Shown: in pieces, positions 50,801 through 59,860 of the stretch | How positions within the stretch are numbered: the stretch's first letter is position 1 | Layout of the letters: the number at the start of each line of letters is the position of its first letter | Assembly (NCBI GenBank): GCA_024235795.1 | Contig: JACKLR010000003.1 | Span: 496,001-560,000 of the forward strand | DNA: 64,000 bases | Reading direction: 5' to 3' | Source of the DNA: Burkholderiales bacterium | GTDB taxonomy: Bacteria; Pseudomonadota; Gammaproteobacteria; Burkholderiales; Nitrosomonadaceae | Position numbers and translations under genes: made by a program | The notes under the pieces: generated by a model | What the model saw: the letters and a program-made list of their open reading frames with translations, nothing else | What the model was told of the DNA's origin: nothing | Database searches by the model: none

Positions 50801-51920
50801 CGAGCATAATTTGCAGGGCTGATGCAATACGGGCGGGCTTGCCGTAGATGGCTTGTTGATCAGCATCGCTGTATTCCCAGGGTTGCCTGAAATCCGGCAT
50901 ATTCAAATTGGATACTGAAAATCCGGTCAGGCCTGCTTTCGGCTTGGCCCCGCGGCCGGTTGCGCCTTCATCGCGTATTTCACCGCCGACACCGGTAGCA
51001 GCGCCCGGAAACGGTGAAATCGCGGTCGGATGATTATGCGTTTCCACCTTCATGAGCCAATGCGTCTGCTCCTGCTGATACGTATAGACATTATTTTTTC
51101 CTGGATAAAAACGTGCAATTTTCGCGCCTTCAACAATACTCGCATTATCCGCATAGGCGACGAGCGTGCCTTGCGGATTGTGCCTGTGTGTATTGCGAAT
51201 CATGGCAAAAAGCGACTGGTTTTGCGTCTGACCGTCGATTACCCAGCTTGCATTGAAAATTTTGTGGCGGCAATGCTCGGAATTGGCCTGCGCAAACATC
51301 ATGAGTTCCACATCCGTCGGATTGCGTCCGGCCTGTTTGAAATGATAGGCAAGATAATCAATTTCATCCGCCGATAATGCCAGCCCCATTTCAGTATTGG
51401 CTTTTTCCAGCGCCTGCGAACCATCCGATTGAAGATCGATAATTCTCAATGGCTGCGGCGCAAAATGATGAAATAGCCGCTCCGCCGCGTCAAATGACTG
51501 CACAACCGTTTCAGTCATGCGATCATGCAATACTGACTGTAACGCTTGCTGTTGCTCGGGAGTAAGCGGCAAATCCGTTTTAATCGTGCAGGCAACCCCG
51601 CGTTCTATACGCTCAATGGCATTCAGTCCACAGTGGCGGACAATATCCGTCGCCTTGCTGGACCAGGGTGAAATCGTCCCAGGACGTGGAATAACGAGAA
51701 AAAACATCGCGCCCGTATCCGCTGAATTCTGTGACTGACAACTATTCAACAGTTTTTCGAGCAATGCCGTTTCTTGATCGGTCAATGGCTGGCTGACTGC
51801 ACAGAAATACCAATACTCTGTGTAAATATGAGACACTTGTATCTTTAATGCACTCAGCGCGTTCGCCAGCTTGTCCAGCCTGAAAATAGAAAGCGCGTTG
51901 CCGCCGCAGAATCTAAGCAT
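47886..51920 (-). CDS. purL: Phosphoribosylformylglycinamidine synthase
   Basis: The large single-chain FGAM synthase of purine biosynthesis, about 1344 residues, using glutamine and ATP. The N-terminal PurS-like part begins M-L-R-F-C-G-G-N-A-L-S-I-F-R. The synthetase core has H-N-H-P-T-A-I-S-P-F-P-G-A-A-T-G-x-G-G-E-I-R-D-E and duplicated ATP sites. The C-terminal glutaminase has nucleophile Cys in L-G-V-C-N-G-C-Q and His in P-H-P-E-R. The start at 51920 matches the family N-terminus; a longer frame to 52058 overlaps the divergent gene. It is coupled to chaN downstream. Confidence 0.96.
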   Translation of the reverse strand: MLRFCGGNALSIFRLDKLANALSALKIQVSHIYTEYWYFCAVSQPLTDQETALLEKLLNSCQSQNSADTGAMFFLVIPRPGTISPWSSKATDIVRHCGLNAIERIERGVACTIKTDLPLTPEQQQALQSVLHDRMTETVVQSFDAAERLFHHFAPQPLRIIDLQSDGSQALEKANTEMGLALSADEIDYLAYHFKQAGRNPTDVELMMFAQANSEHCRHKIFNASWVIDGQTQNQSLFAMIRNTHRHNPQGTLVAYADNASIVEGAKIARFYPGKNNVYTYQQEQTHWLMKVETHNHPTAISPFPGAATGVGGEIRDEGATGRGAKPKAGLTGFSVSNLNMPDFRQPWEYSDADQQAIYGKPARIASALQIMLEGPIGGAAFNNEFGRPNLAGYFRTYEENVAGEMRGYHKPIMLAGGIGQIAANHIRKEKFPAGSLLIQLGGPGMLIGLGGGAASSMDTGINVEALDFDSVQRGNPEMQRRAQEVIDRCWQMERSGAENPILFIHDVGAGGLSNAFPELVHDSGRGGRFNLRAVPSEEPGMSPMQIWSNEAQERYVLAIRPESIALFREICARERCPFAVVGEATAEDRLVVTDEDYASAAPPVDMALSVLLGKPPKMTRQVAHRSQLLPALDIHTIDLKDAVYRLLRLPAVADKTFLISIGDRSVGGMTARDQMVGPWQIPVADVAVTMMGYQTYFGEAFSIGERTPLALIDSAAAARMAVGEAITNIAAAAIQQLGDVKLSANWMAAAGHPGEDAGLFDAVHAVGMELCPQLGISIPVGKDSMSMKTTWQENDEQTGEKISKAVTAPVSLIISAFSRVSDVQRTLTPQLRTDCGETELVLIDLGRGKNRMGGSALAQVYKQIGNDAPDIDGQSGAEKLKAFFTVIQQLNKADAILAYHDRSDGGLFAAVCEMMFAGHVGVTVNLDQLCFDAMSSDIDGAELHAAQLSGRSMERLFTVLFNEELGAVIQIEVRKRTFVMNTLAEAGLREMSFIIGQPNAANELRLMRNNKPVLAETRVDLQRAWSETSYQLQTLRDNPVCARQEYDRILDDNDPGLHVTLGFDTENNPAAPFLRARSRPGIAILREQGVNGHVEMAAAFDRAGFSTIDVHMSDIISGKVTLNDFKGIAACGGFSYGDVLGAGEGWAKSILFNSRARDAFEAFFQRTDTFALGVCNGCQMMSNLREIIPGAEHWPHFVRNLSEQFEARFVMVEIQGSPSILFEGMTGSRMPITVAHGEGRADFGSENLAESNTLVTLRYVDNRGQVTETYPGNPNGSPRGITGMTTPDGRFNILMPHPERVFRIAQHSWYPPESGDSGRRVRTQIREDAPWIRLFRNARKWVG

Positions 51921-51994
51921 CGGTAAAAATATCATGATTAAAAACGCCATTTTACACGAGAAATAAGCCATTCCGTTCACACCGCTCAATCCAG
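51921..51994. promoter_or_regulatory. Short divergent gap, purL versus nnr
   Basis: Only 74 bases separate the divergent starts of purL and the NAD(P)HX repair gene, so both promoters must overlap here. No PurR-like dyad is apparent. Confidence 0.5.
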
Positions 51995-53506
51995 ATGATG
52001 AATTCAAGCGATCCGGTTTTTCTAACCGATGAAATACGAAAAATTGAACAGGCGGCATTTGTCCAGCCTAATCCGCCTGATTTAATGGAAAAAGCAGGCC
52101 GCGCAGCCGCTGAAATTGCCAAAGGAAAATTTACCAGGGACAGGGACGGCGTCATGCGCGTTCTGGTTTTGGCGGGCCCCGGTAATAATGGCGGCGATGC
52201 TTTTGTCGCAGCGCGCTATCTGAAACAATGGCATCATGCTGTCACAGTCGTTTTCTGTGCCGATCCCGAACGCCTGCCAAAAGATGCCAAAAAAGCCAGA
52301 CTCGCCTGGCTGGATAATCAGGGTGAAATCCAGCCGGACATACCGGTCAGCGAAAACTGGGATCTGGTTATCGACGGCATATTCGGTGTCGGGCTGAAAC
52401 GGGACAGGCCGCTTGCTGGTCAGTATCTGGACTGGATTAACACCGTCAACACCCTGCAGCGCCCCGTGCTGTCGCTTGATATTCCTTCCGGACTCGGCAG
52501 CGATAATGGCGATATCTATGGCGCAGCTATCAATGCTACGGTTACCGTAACTTTTATTGGATTTAAACCCGGCATTCTGACCCAGTACGGGCCGCAGTGT
52601 TGCGGTGAAATCATTGTTTGCGGTCTCGATCTTGACGCGGCATCCATACAACCACCCCGGGCGTGGGTTATCAACCGGAAACTGGTTGATCGTATACTAC
52701 CGCCGCCGCGTCCGGCCAACAGCCACAAAGGCAGCTTCGGCAACATCGCCATTCTGGGCGGCAATTCCGGCATGATTGGCGCGGCCTTGCTGGCTGGACG
52801 GGCAGCGTTATATCTTGGCGCCGGACGGGTTTATCTGGGCATGCTGGCTGCTTCTGCACCCGAAATTGACCTGCTGCATCCCGAGTTAATGCTGCGTGCG
52901 CCATCGGAATTATTCGAGTTAAACACGATCAACTGCCTGATTGCCGGTCCGGGAATGGCCATGAACGAATCAACCTATGGCTGGGTGGAACGTGCGCTTG
53001 ACAGCGATTTCTCCCTGGTTCTGGATGCCGACGCGCTAAACCATGTTGCCCACCATAGCATTCTGGCCGAAAAACTCAGGCAACGAGACGCACCGACTGT
53101 ACTGACCCCACACCCTGCTGAAGCGGCGCGCTTATTGGACACGAATGTGTCGACTGTACAAAGTAATCGCATCGATGCCGCATCAAAACTATCGGAAAAA
53201 TTCACTTGCCTGATCGTACTTAAAGGCGCAGGCAGTATCTGTGCGACGCCGGACGGCACATGTTTTTTTAACACCAGCGGCAATCCGGGTCTGAGCAGCG
53301 CCGGGACAGGCGATGTGCTTGCCGGCATGATCAGCGCATTGATTGCGCAGGGACAAAAGCCGCAAGATGCACTGCTGCTGGCAGTTTATCTCCACGGCGC
53401 TGCAGCGGATGAATTGCTTAAACAACATCACGGGCCTGTCGGAATGACGGCATCAGAAATCATTTCTGCTGCGCGCTTGCTGCTGAATGCATGGATTTAC
53501 GAATGA
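51995..53506 (+). CDS. nnr: Bifunctional NAD(P)H-hydrate epimerase / ADP-dependent dehydratase
   Basis: A 503-residue fusion that repairs hydrated NAD(P)H. The N-terminal epimerase (about 1-215) has K-A-G-R-A-A-A, A-G-P-G-N-N-G-G-D-A-F-V-A-A-R and D-L-V-I-D-G-I-F-G-V-G-L. The C-terminal dehydratase (about 225-500) has the ribokinase-like N-S-G-M-I-G-A-A-L-L-A-G-R, L-T-P-H-P-A-E-A and the catalytic G-N-P-G-L-S-S-A-G-T-G-D-V-L-A-G. Length and order match the bacterial YjeF/Nnr fusion. Stands alone. Confidence 0.95.
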   Translation: MMNSSDPVFLTDEIRKIEQAAFVQPNPPDLMEKAGRAAAEIAKGKFTRDRDGVMRVLVLAGPGNNGGDAFVAARYLKQWHHAVTVVFCADPERLPKDAKKARLAWLDNQGEIQPDIPVSENWDLVIDGIFGVGLKRDRPLAGQYLDWINTVNTLQRPVLSLDIPSGLGSDNGDIYGAAINATVTVTFIGFKPGILTQYGPQCCGEIIVCGLDLDAASIQPPRAWVINRKLVDRILPPPRPANSHKGSFGNIAILGGNSGMIGAALLAGRAALYLGAGRVYLGMLAASAPEIDLLHPELMLRAPSELFELNTINCLIAGPGMAMNESTYGWVERALDSDFSLVLDADALNHVAHHSILAEKLRQRDAPTVLTPHPAEAARLLDTNVSTVQSNRIDAASKLSEKFTCLIVLKGAGSICATPDGTCFFNTSGNPGLSSAGTGDVLAGMISALIAQGQKPQDALLLAVYLHGAAADELLKQHHGPVGMTASEIISAARLLLNAWIYE

Positions 53507-53638
53507 CGGGAGCGTACACTTTATTTGTGAACTTGAACGGAAGCAGGCTGTATTGCACACCGGACAACCCTATGTTTGATGTAGCATATCTCCGACCGGC
53601 CATTCTGATCGCGTTTTTCAACACAAAATGGAGTAAAC

Positions 53639-54553
53639 ATGTCTGAAAATTTCTTATGGTCATTTATTCCTGGCGAACTGAAGCTGCCACATCTTTCCTA
53701 TCACTATTTCATTCATGGAAAAAAACATCCATTCGAACCACTTGCCACACAATTCAGCATGGCCAATGCCGCCTGGCTGACCGATCTGGCATTTCTCGCC
53801 TACGCGGATAAACGTTTCATCACCGAACAGTTGAATGAAGCCGGATTAACCGGCGCGCCCTGTTTTATCGGTTTTGATCAGGACATCGAATCGACGCAAT
53901 GCATCATTGCACATAACAATGAAATAATTGTCGTTTTTTTCCGCGGCACGGAATTTAATCCAAAACGCATTTTGAACGCAGTCCTTGATACGTCGATTGA
54001 CATCCAGGCCGCCCTGGTTGAAGTGCCGGAACTCGACGGTTGCGTACACTACGGATTTTACAAAGAAGCTGAAAAAATTAGTGCAACTTTGATTAAAACA
54101 CTCGACAAAATCCGGACAACGCAATCAGTCTGGTTCGCCGGGCACAGCATGGGCGGCGCATTAACCATACTCACTGCAAAATTATATTCGGCACGCACAC
54201 AACGCAATGTCAGTGGTGTTTACACAATAGGCTGCCCGCGCGTAGGCAACGAAACTTTTGCCGCCCATTACCAACTCCCGCTTTACTGCCTGATTAATCA
54301 CAAGGATCCCATCACCAGAATTCCTGTAGAAGGAAAGATTATGGAACAATCCTCGAATTCCGGAAATTATGTGCCTATGGGAAAAACAATCTTTTTTGAT
54401 CAGACAGGCGGTATCACTGATACAGATAACCGCCCGCCCATTACCCGAAGCTTTCTCAGAATCGGAATTACGCTGGAACTATCGCTCATTATCGACATGT
54501 TGGATCACGCACCGCTTCGCTATTCTCAAAAAATATGGCGGCATCTTTCCTGA
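53639..54553 (+). CDS. Class 3 lipase family protein
   Basis: A 304-residue alpha/beta hydrolase of the fungal-lipase-like class 3 family. The nucleophile elbow G-H-S-M-G-G places S170, followed by D223 (N-H-K-D-P-I) and H290 (L-D-H-A-P-L-R-Y), a complete triad. The oxyanion strand V-V-F-F-R-G-T-E is near residue 103. No signal peptide is seen, so it is probably cytoplasmic or exported by a nonclassical route. Substrate unknown, likely lipids or esters. AATGGAG lies before the ATG. It is convergent with the glycerol operon that could use its product. Confidence 0.9.
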   Translation: MSENFLWSFIPGELKLPHLSYHYFIHGKKHPFEPLATQFSMANAAWLTDLAFLAYADKRFITEQLNEAGLTGAPCFIGFDQDIESTQCIIAHNNEIIVVFFRGTEFNPKRILNAVLDTSIDIQAALVEVPELDGCVHYGFYKEAEKISATLIKTLDKIRTTQSVWFAGHSMGGALTILTAKLYSARTQRNVSGVYTIGCPRVGNETFAAHYQLPLYCLINHKDPITRIPVEGKIMEQSSNSGNYVPMGKTIFFDQTGGITDTDNRPPITRSFLRIGITLELSLIIDMLDHAPLRYSQKIWRHLS

Positions 54554-54641
54554 TGCAACAATATGCGGCTTGGCTGTAACCAACGCGCTTACCGACTCTC
54601 TGACTGGCTTTTTGATTGACTTGATAGTATCGATCCGTCCG

Positions 54642-56057
54642 CTATAACAACGTGTCCAGCCATATTTTCCACTGCTGATATTTCTTTATCAGCACGACGT
54701 TTTTACGATCAGTTTCAATTTTTTTCCCTTGCACTCGTTGTGGAATTTGAATTTCACCGTTTGTCGCAAGCAGTGTTGTGCCGAGAAGACTTGCCTCCTT
54801 TTGCTGCAAATACATTACCGGGAAAGTGACGCACTGCGCGATGCCTTGTTGCAGGCAGGCCAGTTCCGACAGACCGCCAGAGAGATAAACCTGAGTGAGC
54901 GGCATCTGCCGGTGATAGTCTTCGAGAATGCGCACCACCCTGAACACAATTGCTTCGAGCAGCAGAACGGCGATTTGCCGCGTTGTCAGTGCTTCCGTGG
55001 ATTCGGAAAAACAAAGCCCCAAGTGACTGCTGAAATAGGGCGCACCGAGACCACTGGGTTCGGCAAGACACAAAATATCGTTGGTTGCGAATTCGTCTAT
55101 TTTGCACGTGCGAAAGGGATAGGGCGCCAATGCTGCGGCGATTGAATTTAATGTGCCTTCGCTGGCCATATAGACGGCACGATGCCGATCCTGATAAACC
55201 AGGGTATGCAGATAACCGTCCAATGGCTGAACATCCTTTTTCAAACAGCGAATCACAAATCCGCCGGTGCCCAGATTGACCAATGCCTTTGATGAATCGT
55301 TCATAACGCTCGCAAAAAGCGCTGCGGATTGATCGCCTACGCTCGCCTGCAACATCAGGGTATCGAGCACGGGCAGATTGAGCCCCGCCGAAGGCATGAT
55401 CCGAGGCAGAATTCGGGACGGAATGTTGAAGAGACTGCACAACTCCTCAGACCATTGTTGACGATGAATATCCATGAGTAGCGTGCGCGCAGCCATGGAT
55501 GCATCGGTGCAGAAATACTGACCGTTACTCCAGCGCCAGATCAGAAACGTATCCAGCGTACCTGCAAGCCAGATGCCCTGTATCAGTTTTTCACGCCAGT
55601 CCGGATGATCCCCGAGCAAAACACTGAGCTTAGGCGCAAAGTAGTATGGCGTCAGGCGCAGTCCGGTCAATGCCGGAATCAGCGCTGCTATCCTTTCAGC
55701 CTTTGCGGTTTTCGTGTCTTCATCATAAAAATGAATACCGCGGCTGTCCTGCCATGAAATCAATGGTATAACCGGTATTCCACTCTTTTTATCCCAGATC
55801 AGAAATGATGATCGCTGGCTGCAAAGCCCTAATGGCGGTTTCGACTCAGTATTTGCAAGGCATTCGGAAAGCGCCGCTTCAGCGCTTTCAAGGTAACGCA
55901 ACGCATCGCTTTCATAGCGTTCACCCTGATGTTCGATCTCGGGCGCCGGTTGGCTGACAATATTCCGAAGTTCACCATGCTGATCCAGTAACGCTGCCTT
56001 GATCGACGTTGTACCCAGGTCAAGCGCTATTGCAACTTCCGGCGCATTGGTCGGCAT
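54642..56057 (-). CDS. FGGY-family carbohydrate kinase, probable glycerol kinase
   Basis: A 471-residue FGGY kinase. The phosphate-1 motif L-D-L-G-T-T-S-I-K-A lies near residue 12-21, the catalytic Asp in V-G-D-Q-S-A-A-L near 243, and a second phosphate motif L-V-N-L-G-T-G-G-F-V-I near 263. A C-terminal Y-L-S-G-G-L-S-E-L follows. Being last in an operon with GDPD and glpD points to glycerol as substrate, but the N-terminus lacks the usual A-L-D-Q-G-T-T-S glycerol-kinase form. So a divergent GlpK or another polyol kinase are both possible. The start lies three bases after the glpD stop. Confidence 0.85.
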   Translation of the reverse strand: MPTNAPEVAIALDLGTTSIKAALLDQHGELRNIVSQPAPEIEHQGERYESDALRYLESAEAALSECLANTESKPPLGLCSQRSSFLIWDKKSGIPVIPLISWQDSRGIHFYDEDTKTAKAERIAALIPALTGLRLTPYYFAPKLSVLLGDHPDWREKLIQGIWLAGTLDTFLIWRWSNGQYFCTDASMAARTLLMDIHRQQWSEELCSLFNIPSRILPRIMPSAGLNLPVLDTLMLQASVGDQSAALFASVMNDSSKALVNLGTGGFVIRCLKKDVQPLDGYLHTLVYQDRHRAVYMASEGTLNSIAAALAPYPFRTCKIDEFATNDILCLAEPSGLGAPYFSSHLGLCFSESTEALTTRQIAVLLLEAIVFRVVRILEDYHRQMPLTQVYLSGGLSELACLQQGIAQCVTFPVMYLQQKEASLLGTTLLATNGEIQIPQRVQGKKIETDRKNVVLIKKYQQWKIWLDTLL

Positions 56058-56060
56058 GTT

Positions 56061-57668
56061 TCAGGAATAAAGCCCTGTCCGGCAACGCGCGATTTCCTGC
56101 CGGCGGCGGATTTCATCCCAATGCAGAGCACCTGAAATTTTGTCAACAATCCGATGCAGATCTGCTTCAGTCAATTTCGCCAGAATCAGCAGCGGAATAC
56201 GGCGGCGCAATAAGTCATCCAAATGCATGACCATTTCGTTCGCGGCGCAAAACATCAGGTCAGCATCAATAAACGGCAGCGCCGGGATAATACGGCCGGC
56301 CAGGGCAGGCTGCAATTCGATGGCGTTCAGTATTTCCGGAACGTTGCGACCATGACGGCGGATTAGCCACAACGCGCTTTCCGGATCGACGCCTAATTGC
56401 GCTGCTCGTTCCTGGATTGCCGCTGACCAGTCGGAAAAATCCTTCGAATGTTGCGGCGACCAGGGAAAAAAACGGCCCAGCGTCGCACAGGATGTCCGAA
56501 CATTGCGTTGTCTGCAAACCTGATCGACAATCTGCGCGGCATCCTGGCGTGCGGACGTCAATTTGCCGCCAATTGAATAATGTACGCCATTCGATGCCGT
56601 TTTCAGTACCCAGTCGCGGCTTACCGATGAAGGCGCGGCGGTTTCAGCAGATGAATCGTGATGCGCTTGTTCATCCTGCTTGAGCACGCGTACTCCGGCA
56701 AATGCGGCAATAATATCGTCTTGTGTCCACGGTATTTTCAGATAATCATTCACCGCGTTGAGCAAATATTGCACTTCCGATTCTTCAACGTCGACCCTAT
56801 CCAACGACCCCTGGTAAGCCGTATCGGTTGTACCCAGCAGCGTCAACCCATACCATGGAATTACGAAAAACACGCGCCCATCCGATCTGGCCGTAAGCAG
56901 CAAGGCTTCATTCTTGAGCAAAGCGGGCATGATCAGGTGTATGCCCCTGGTCAACAAACAATTGACCTGATCCTGACTATCCGTCGCCAGCCAGGGGCCA
57001 GTCGCAAAAACAATTTGATGCGCACGAACTTCGTGTTCTTCACCGGTCAGCCCATCATGAATTTTTGCGCCGCTGGCCTGCCCGTCAGTTTCCAGCACAT
57101 GCATCAACTTGCAGTAGTTGACGCAAACAGCATCGGCATCGATCGCGCCGCTGACGAGCTCCAGAACCAGCCGCGCATCGTCGGTTTGCGCATCAGCATA
57201 TGTAAAGCCGCTGCTTAACGATTTGGTATTCAGAAAGGGAAAGCGCTCACAAAAACGCCGATGGCTAAAAAAACGATGCCGCATCATGGCGCGCTGACCT
57301 GCAGCCAGAAAGTCGTACAGCATCAGGCCAAGCTTTAAACGCAACGCGCCGACACGGCTATGTGCATAAACCGGCACGCCAAAACGCAGCGGCCAGACGC
57401 GATGCGGCGCCACCTTCATCAGCATTTCGCGCTCAGCCAGCGTTTTACGCACCAGTTTGAATTCATAGTGTTCCAGATAGCGCAAACCGCCGTGCACCAG
57501 CTTGCTCGAGGCCGATGAGGTTGCATTCGCCCAATCGCCCTGATCGATAAGCGCCACTTTTAAACCGCGCAGCGCCGCATCATAGGCTGTCCACGCGCCG
57601 TAAATCCCGCCGCCGCAGACAAGCAAATCAAACGTTTGATGCCATAGCGGTGATGGATGGCGTTTCAT
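56061..57668 (-). CDS. glpD: Glycerol-3-phosphate dehydrogenase, aerobic FAD type
   Basis: A 535-residue flavoenzyme oxidising glycerol-3-phosphate to dihydroxyacetone phosphate at the membrane. The FAD motif D-L-L-V-C-G-G-G-I-Y-G-A-W lies near 14-26, with S-S-A-S-S-K-L-V-H-G-G-L-R-Y-L-E typical of GlpD, and L-L-G-T-T-D-T-A-Y-Q-G and V-R-V-L later. A C-terminal helical domain completes it. The ATG overlaps the GDPD stop as ATGA. It is the central gene of the glycerophosphodiester route. Confidence 0.95.
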   Translation of the reverse strand: MKRHPSPLWHQTFDLLVCGGGIYGAWTAYDAALRGLKVALIDQGDWANATSSASSKLVHGGLRYLEHYEFKLVRKTLAEREMLMKVAPHRVWPLRFGVPVYAHSRVGALRLKLGLMLYDFLAAGQRAMMRHRFFSHRRFCERFPFLNTKSLSSGFTYADAQTDDARLVLELVSGAIDADAVCVNYCKLMHVLETDGQASGAKIHDGLTGEEHEVRAHQIVFATGPWLATDSQDQVNCLLTRGIHLIMPALLKNEALLLTARSDGRVFFVIPWYGLTLLGTTDTAYQGSLDRVDVEESEVQYLLNAVNDYLKIPWTQDDIIAAFAGVRVLKQDEQAHHDSSAETAAPSSVSRDWVLKTASNGVHYSIGGKLTSARQDAAQIVDQVCRQRNVRTSCATLGRFFPWSPQHSKDFSDWSAAIQERAAQLGVDPESALWLIRRHGRNVPEILNAIELQPALAGRIIPALPFIDADLMFCAANEMVMHLDDLLRRRIPLLILAKLTEADLHRIVDKISGALHWDEIRRRQEIARCRTGLYS

Positions 57669-58447
57669 GCGCCGCCCGATAACGCCTTGCGATTTTCCAG
57701 TGCTTTATGCGGCACATCGCTGATCAGAATATCCACACCCAGCCGCAGTGCTTTGTCGATATCGTCATCGGTATTACAGGTATAAACAGCAATGCATTTG
57801 TCTTCCCTGCGAAGCAGATCAACAAGCGATTGATCCAGCATGGCAATCGGCAGACAAAATCCATACAGGAAGGCGCATTCTTCTAATGACTGGCGCACGT
57901 CATTTCCGGTATGGTGGTCATCCAGATTATAAATCAGCGGCGCTTGGGGCCGGTAACGATGCGCGTAGATCAGACTGGGCAGATTGAACGATGAAACCAT
58001 AATCCGTTCATTGGTTTGATTGTCAGGAATAGACCCGATCAAATCCAGTACCTGTTGCATTTTTATTTCATGGCGGGAAACAGGTTCCCAATCACGGTTC
58101 TTGACTTCAATCAGCAAACGGCAACGCTGGCTGAAATCGTTCAGAAATGTCTGCAATGGCATAATTCCTTCGCTGCCTGTCTGGGGAAAATTGAGTGCCT
58201 TCAACTGTGCATAGTCGAAATCATCGATATGCTTATCTGGCATGCCAATCTTGTCAAGAAACCGGTCATGCCAGAGCACCGCGACTTCATCCCGGCTCAA
58301 CTGCACATCGGTTTCAATCCCGTCGATCGCATCGTTCAACGCCTTGTCAAACGCCAGCCGGGTATTTTCCATCGCCTCGGCACTTGCACCGCGGTGTGCA
58401 AAAATCTGGCATTTGCCCGCCTTTTGATCAGATACGGTTGTCGACAT
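57665..58447 (-). CDS. Glycerophosphodiester phosphodiesterase
   Basis: A 260-residue GDPD family hydrolase that cleaves glycerophosphodiesters to glycerol-3-phosphate and an alcohol. Residues F-A-H-R-G-A-S-A-E-A-x-E-N-T (H18), D-G-I-E-T-D-V-Q-L (E45, D47) and L-W-H-D (H60) form the metal/catalytic site. The C-terminal half includes E-V-K-N-R and the I-S-D-V-P barrel end. No signal peptide, so it is of the cytoplasmic UgpQ type. It lies 15 bases after the ankyrin gene and overlaps glpD. Confidence 0.94.
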   Translation of the reverse strand: MSTTVSDQKAGKCQIFAHRGASAEAMENTRLAFDKALNDAIDGIETDVQLSRDEVAVLWHDRFLDKIGMPDKHIDDFDYAQLKALNFPQTGSEGIMPLQTFLNDFSQRCRLLIEVKNRDWEPVSRHEIKMQQVLDLIGSIPDNQTNERIMVSSFNLPSLIYAHRYRPQAPLIYNLDDHHTGNDVRQSLEECAFLYGFCLPIAMLDQSLVDLLRREDKCIAVYTCNTDDDIDKALRLGVDILISDVPHKALENRKALSGGA

Positions 58448-58462
58448 GACAGCTCGCTAAAA

Positions 58463-59680
58463 TTATTTATCCGCCGCAGATTGCAACATAGCAATTATGG
58501 CATCATCCCTGGCAATTTCCAAAGCGGTTTTACCGCTATTGCTTTTGATTGCCGGATCAGCGTTAAATTCGAGCAACAGCTTTACCGCCTCGTTGTGATC
58601 GTGCATCGCCGCCCACATCAATGCGGTAATACCGTCTTCATTTTGCTGGTTAATCTGGGCGCCTTTTTCAAGCAACACTTGAATGACCGGAACATGGCCA
58701 TTCTGTGCAGCCAGAATCAACGGCGAAAAACCGTTTCTGGCTTTATGATCGATACTGGCACCATGCTCGATCAGCAGCCGAACAATTTCGGCCTGGCCGA
58801 CCAGAGCCGCCAGCGTCAATGCCGTCGCCTGATTTTTGTCCTGCTGTTCAATGTTGATGCCTTTTTCCAGTAATGCTTTGACAATATCCACGTAGCCATT
58901 CTGCGCAGCAACATGCAACGGCGTCGTCTGGTTGATTGCAATCAGATTTACCGGCGCATTGTTAGCGAGCAAGGTTTTAACTATGCCTGTGTGGCCGTTA
59001 CGAACAGCCATATAAAGCGCTGTGGTACCATCGGATGCCTGCATGTCTATTGTTGCATTTTTAGCCAGCAGCTTGTCGACAATAGCATCCTTCCCATCCA
59101 GCGCCGCAATCATGAGTACTGTCACTTTCTCTTCCGTCTGCAGATTCACTTTGGCATTTTTTTCGAGCAAGGCGTCAACAATACGCTCATAGCCACCCTG
59201 AGCAGCAACCATGAGCGCCGTAATTCCGTCGCTGGTTTGCAAATCGACATTGGCGCCTTTCGCCAATAACGCCTGAACGACTTTCTCGTGTCCGTTTTTG
59301 GCAGCAACAATCAAGGCTGTCGCGCCACCGGCATTCTGCGTATCCAGTGATGCATCTTTTTCCAGCAGCATTGCGACAACATCATCGTAGCCATACTGTG
59401 ACGCAACAATGAGCGGAGTAAAGCCCTTTTCATTTTGCAGGTCGGGCGTGACACCCTTATCGAGTAATTCCCTGACGATTTTTTCTTTTCCTGAGAAAGC
59501 CGCTTTAAATAGCTCGGTTTGATCATCGGACGCGCCAACCACGCTGACGCCCGCTGCGTTTCCGGCATTTTGCGCATTTTGTGGATAGGCAAAACTGTTG
59601 GCAACCGGTAAAAATAAAACGGCTGCTAAAAATATAAATGATTGACGTTTCAAATTGTGTTTTAATTTTTCGATATAATT
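58463..59680 (-). CDS. Exported ankyrin-repeat protein
   Basis: A 405-residue protein with a signal peptide (S-F-I-F-L-A-A-V-L-F-L-P-V-A-N-S-F-A, cut about 32) and then about ten to eleven 33-residue ankyrin repeats filling the rest (G-F-T-P-L-I-V-A-S, G-A-T-A-L-I-V-A-A-K-N-G-H, G-I-T-A-L-M-V-A-A). It is expected in the periplasm as a protein-binding scaffold. The ATG at 59680 precedes the signal peptide; a longer frame lacks one at its start. It leads the GDPD-glpD-kinase operon with a 15-base gap, an unusual pairing. Confidence 0.88.
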   Translation of the reverse strand, partial: NYIEKLKHNLKRQSFIFLAAVLFLPVANSFAYPQNAQNAGNAAGVSVVGASDDQTELFKAAFSGKEKIVRELLDKGVTPDLQNEKGFTPLIVASQYGYDDVVAMLLEKDASLDTQNAGGATALIVAAKNGHEKVVQALLAKGANVDLQTSDGITALMVAAQGGYERIVDALLEKNAKVNLQTEEKVTVLMIAALDGKDAIVDKLLAKNATIDMQASDGTTALYMAVRNGHTGIVKTLLANNAPVNLIAINQTTPLHVAAQNGYVDIVKALLEKGINIEQQDKNQATALTLAALVGQAEIVRLLIEHGASIDHKARNGFSPLILAAQNGHVPVIQVLLEKGAQINQQNEDGITALMWAAMHDHNEAVKLLLEFNADPAIKSNSGKTALEIARDDAIIAMLQSAADK

Positions 59681-59860
59681 CATTAAGAGCACCTGTGTCT
59701 GGCAACTTTTCTTTTCTTGTGTTATCAATTTTCAGGATAAGCGAGCTTCCGCCCCCCCCAAACCTGTTATTTTACCTCAGAATTCCGAGCGTAACATTTC
59801 AGTTTAACCAAATCCAAATATAGGTGTTTATTTTTAATTGTTTTTTTCAACTGTTCAACA

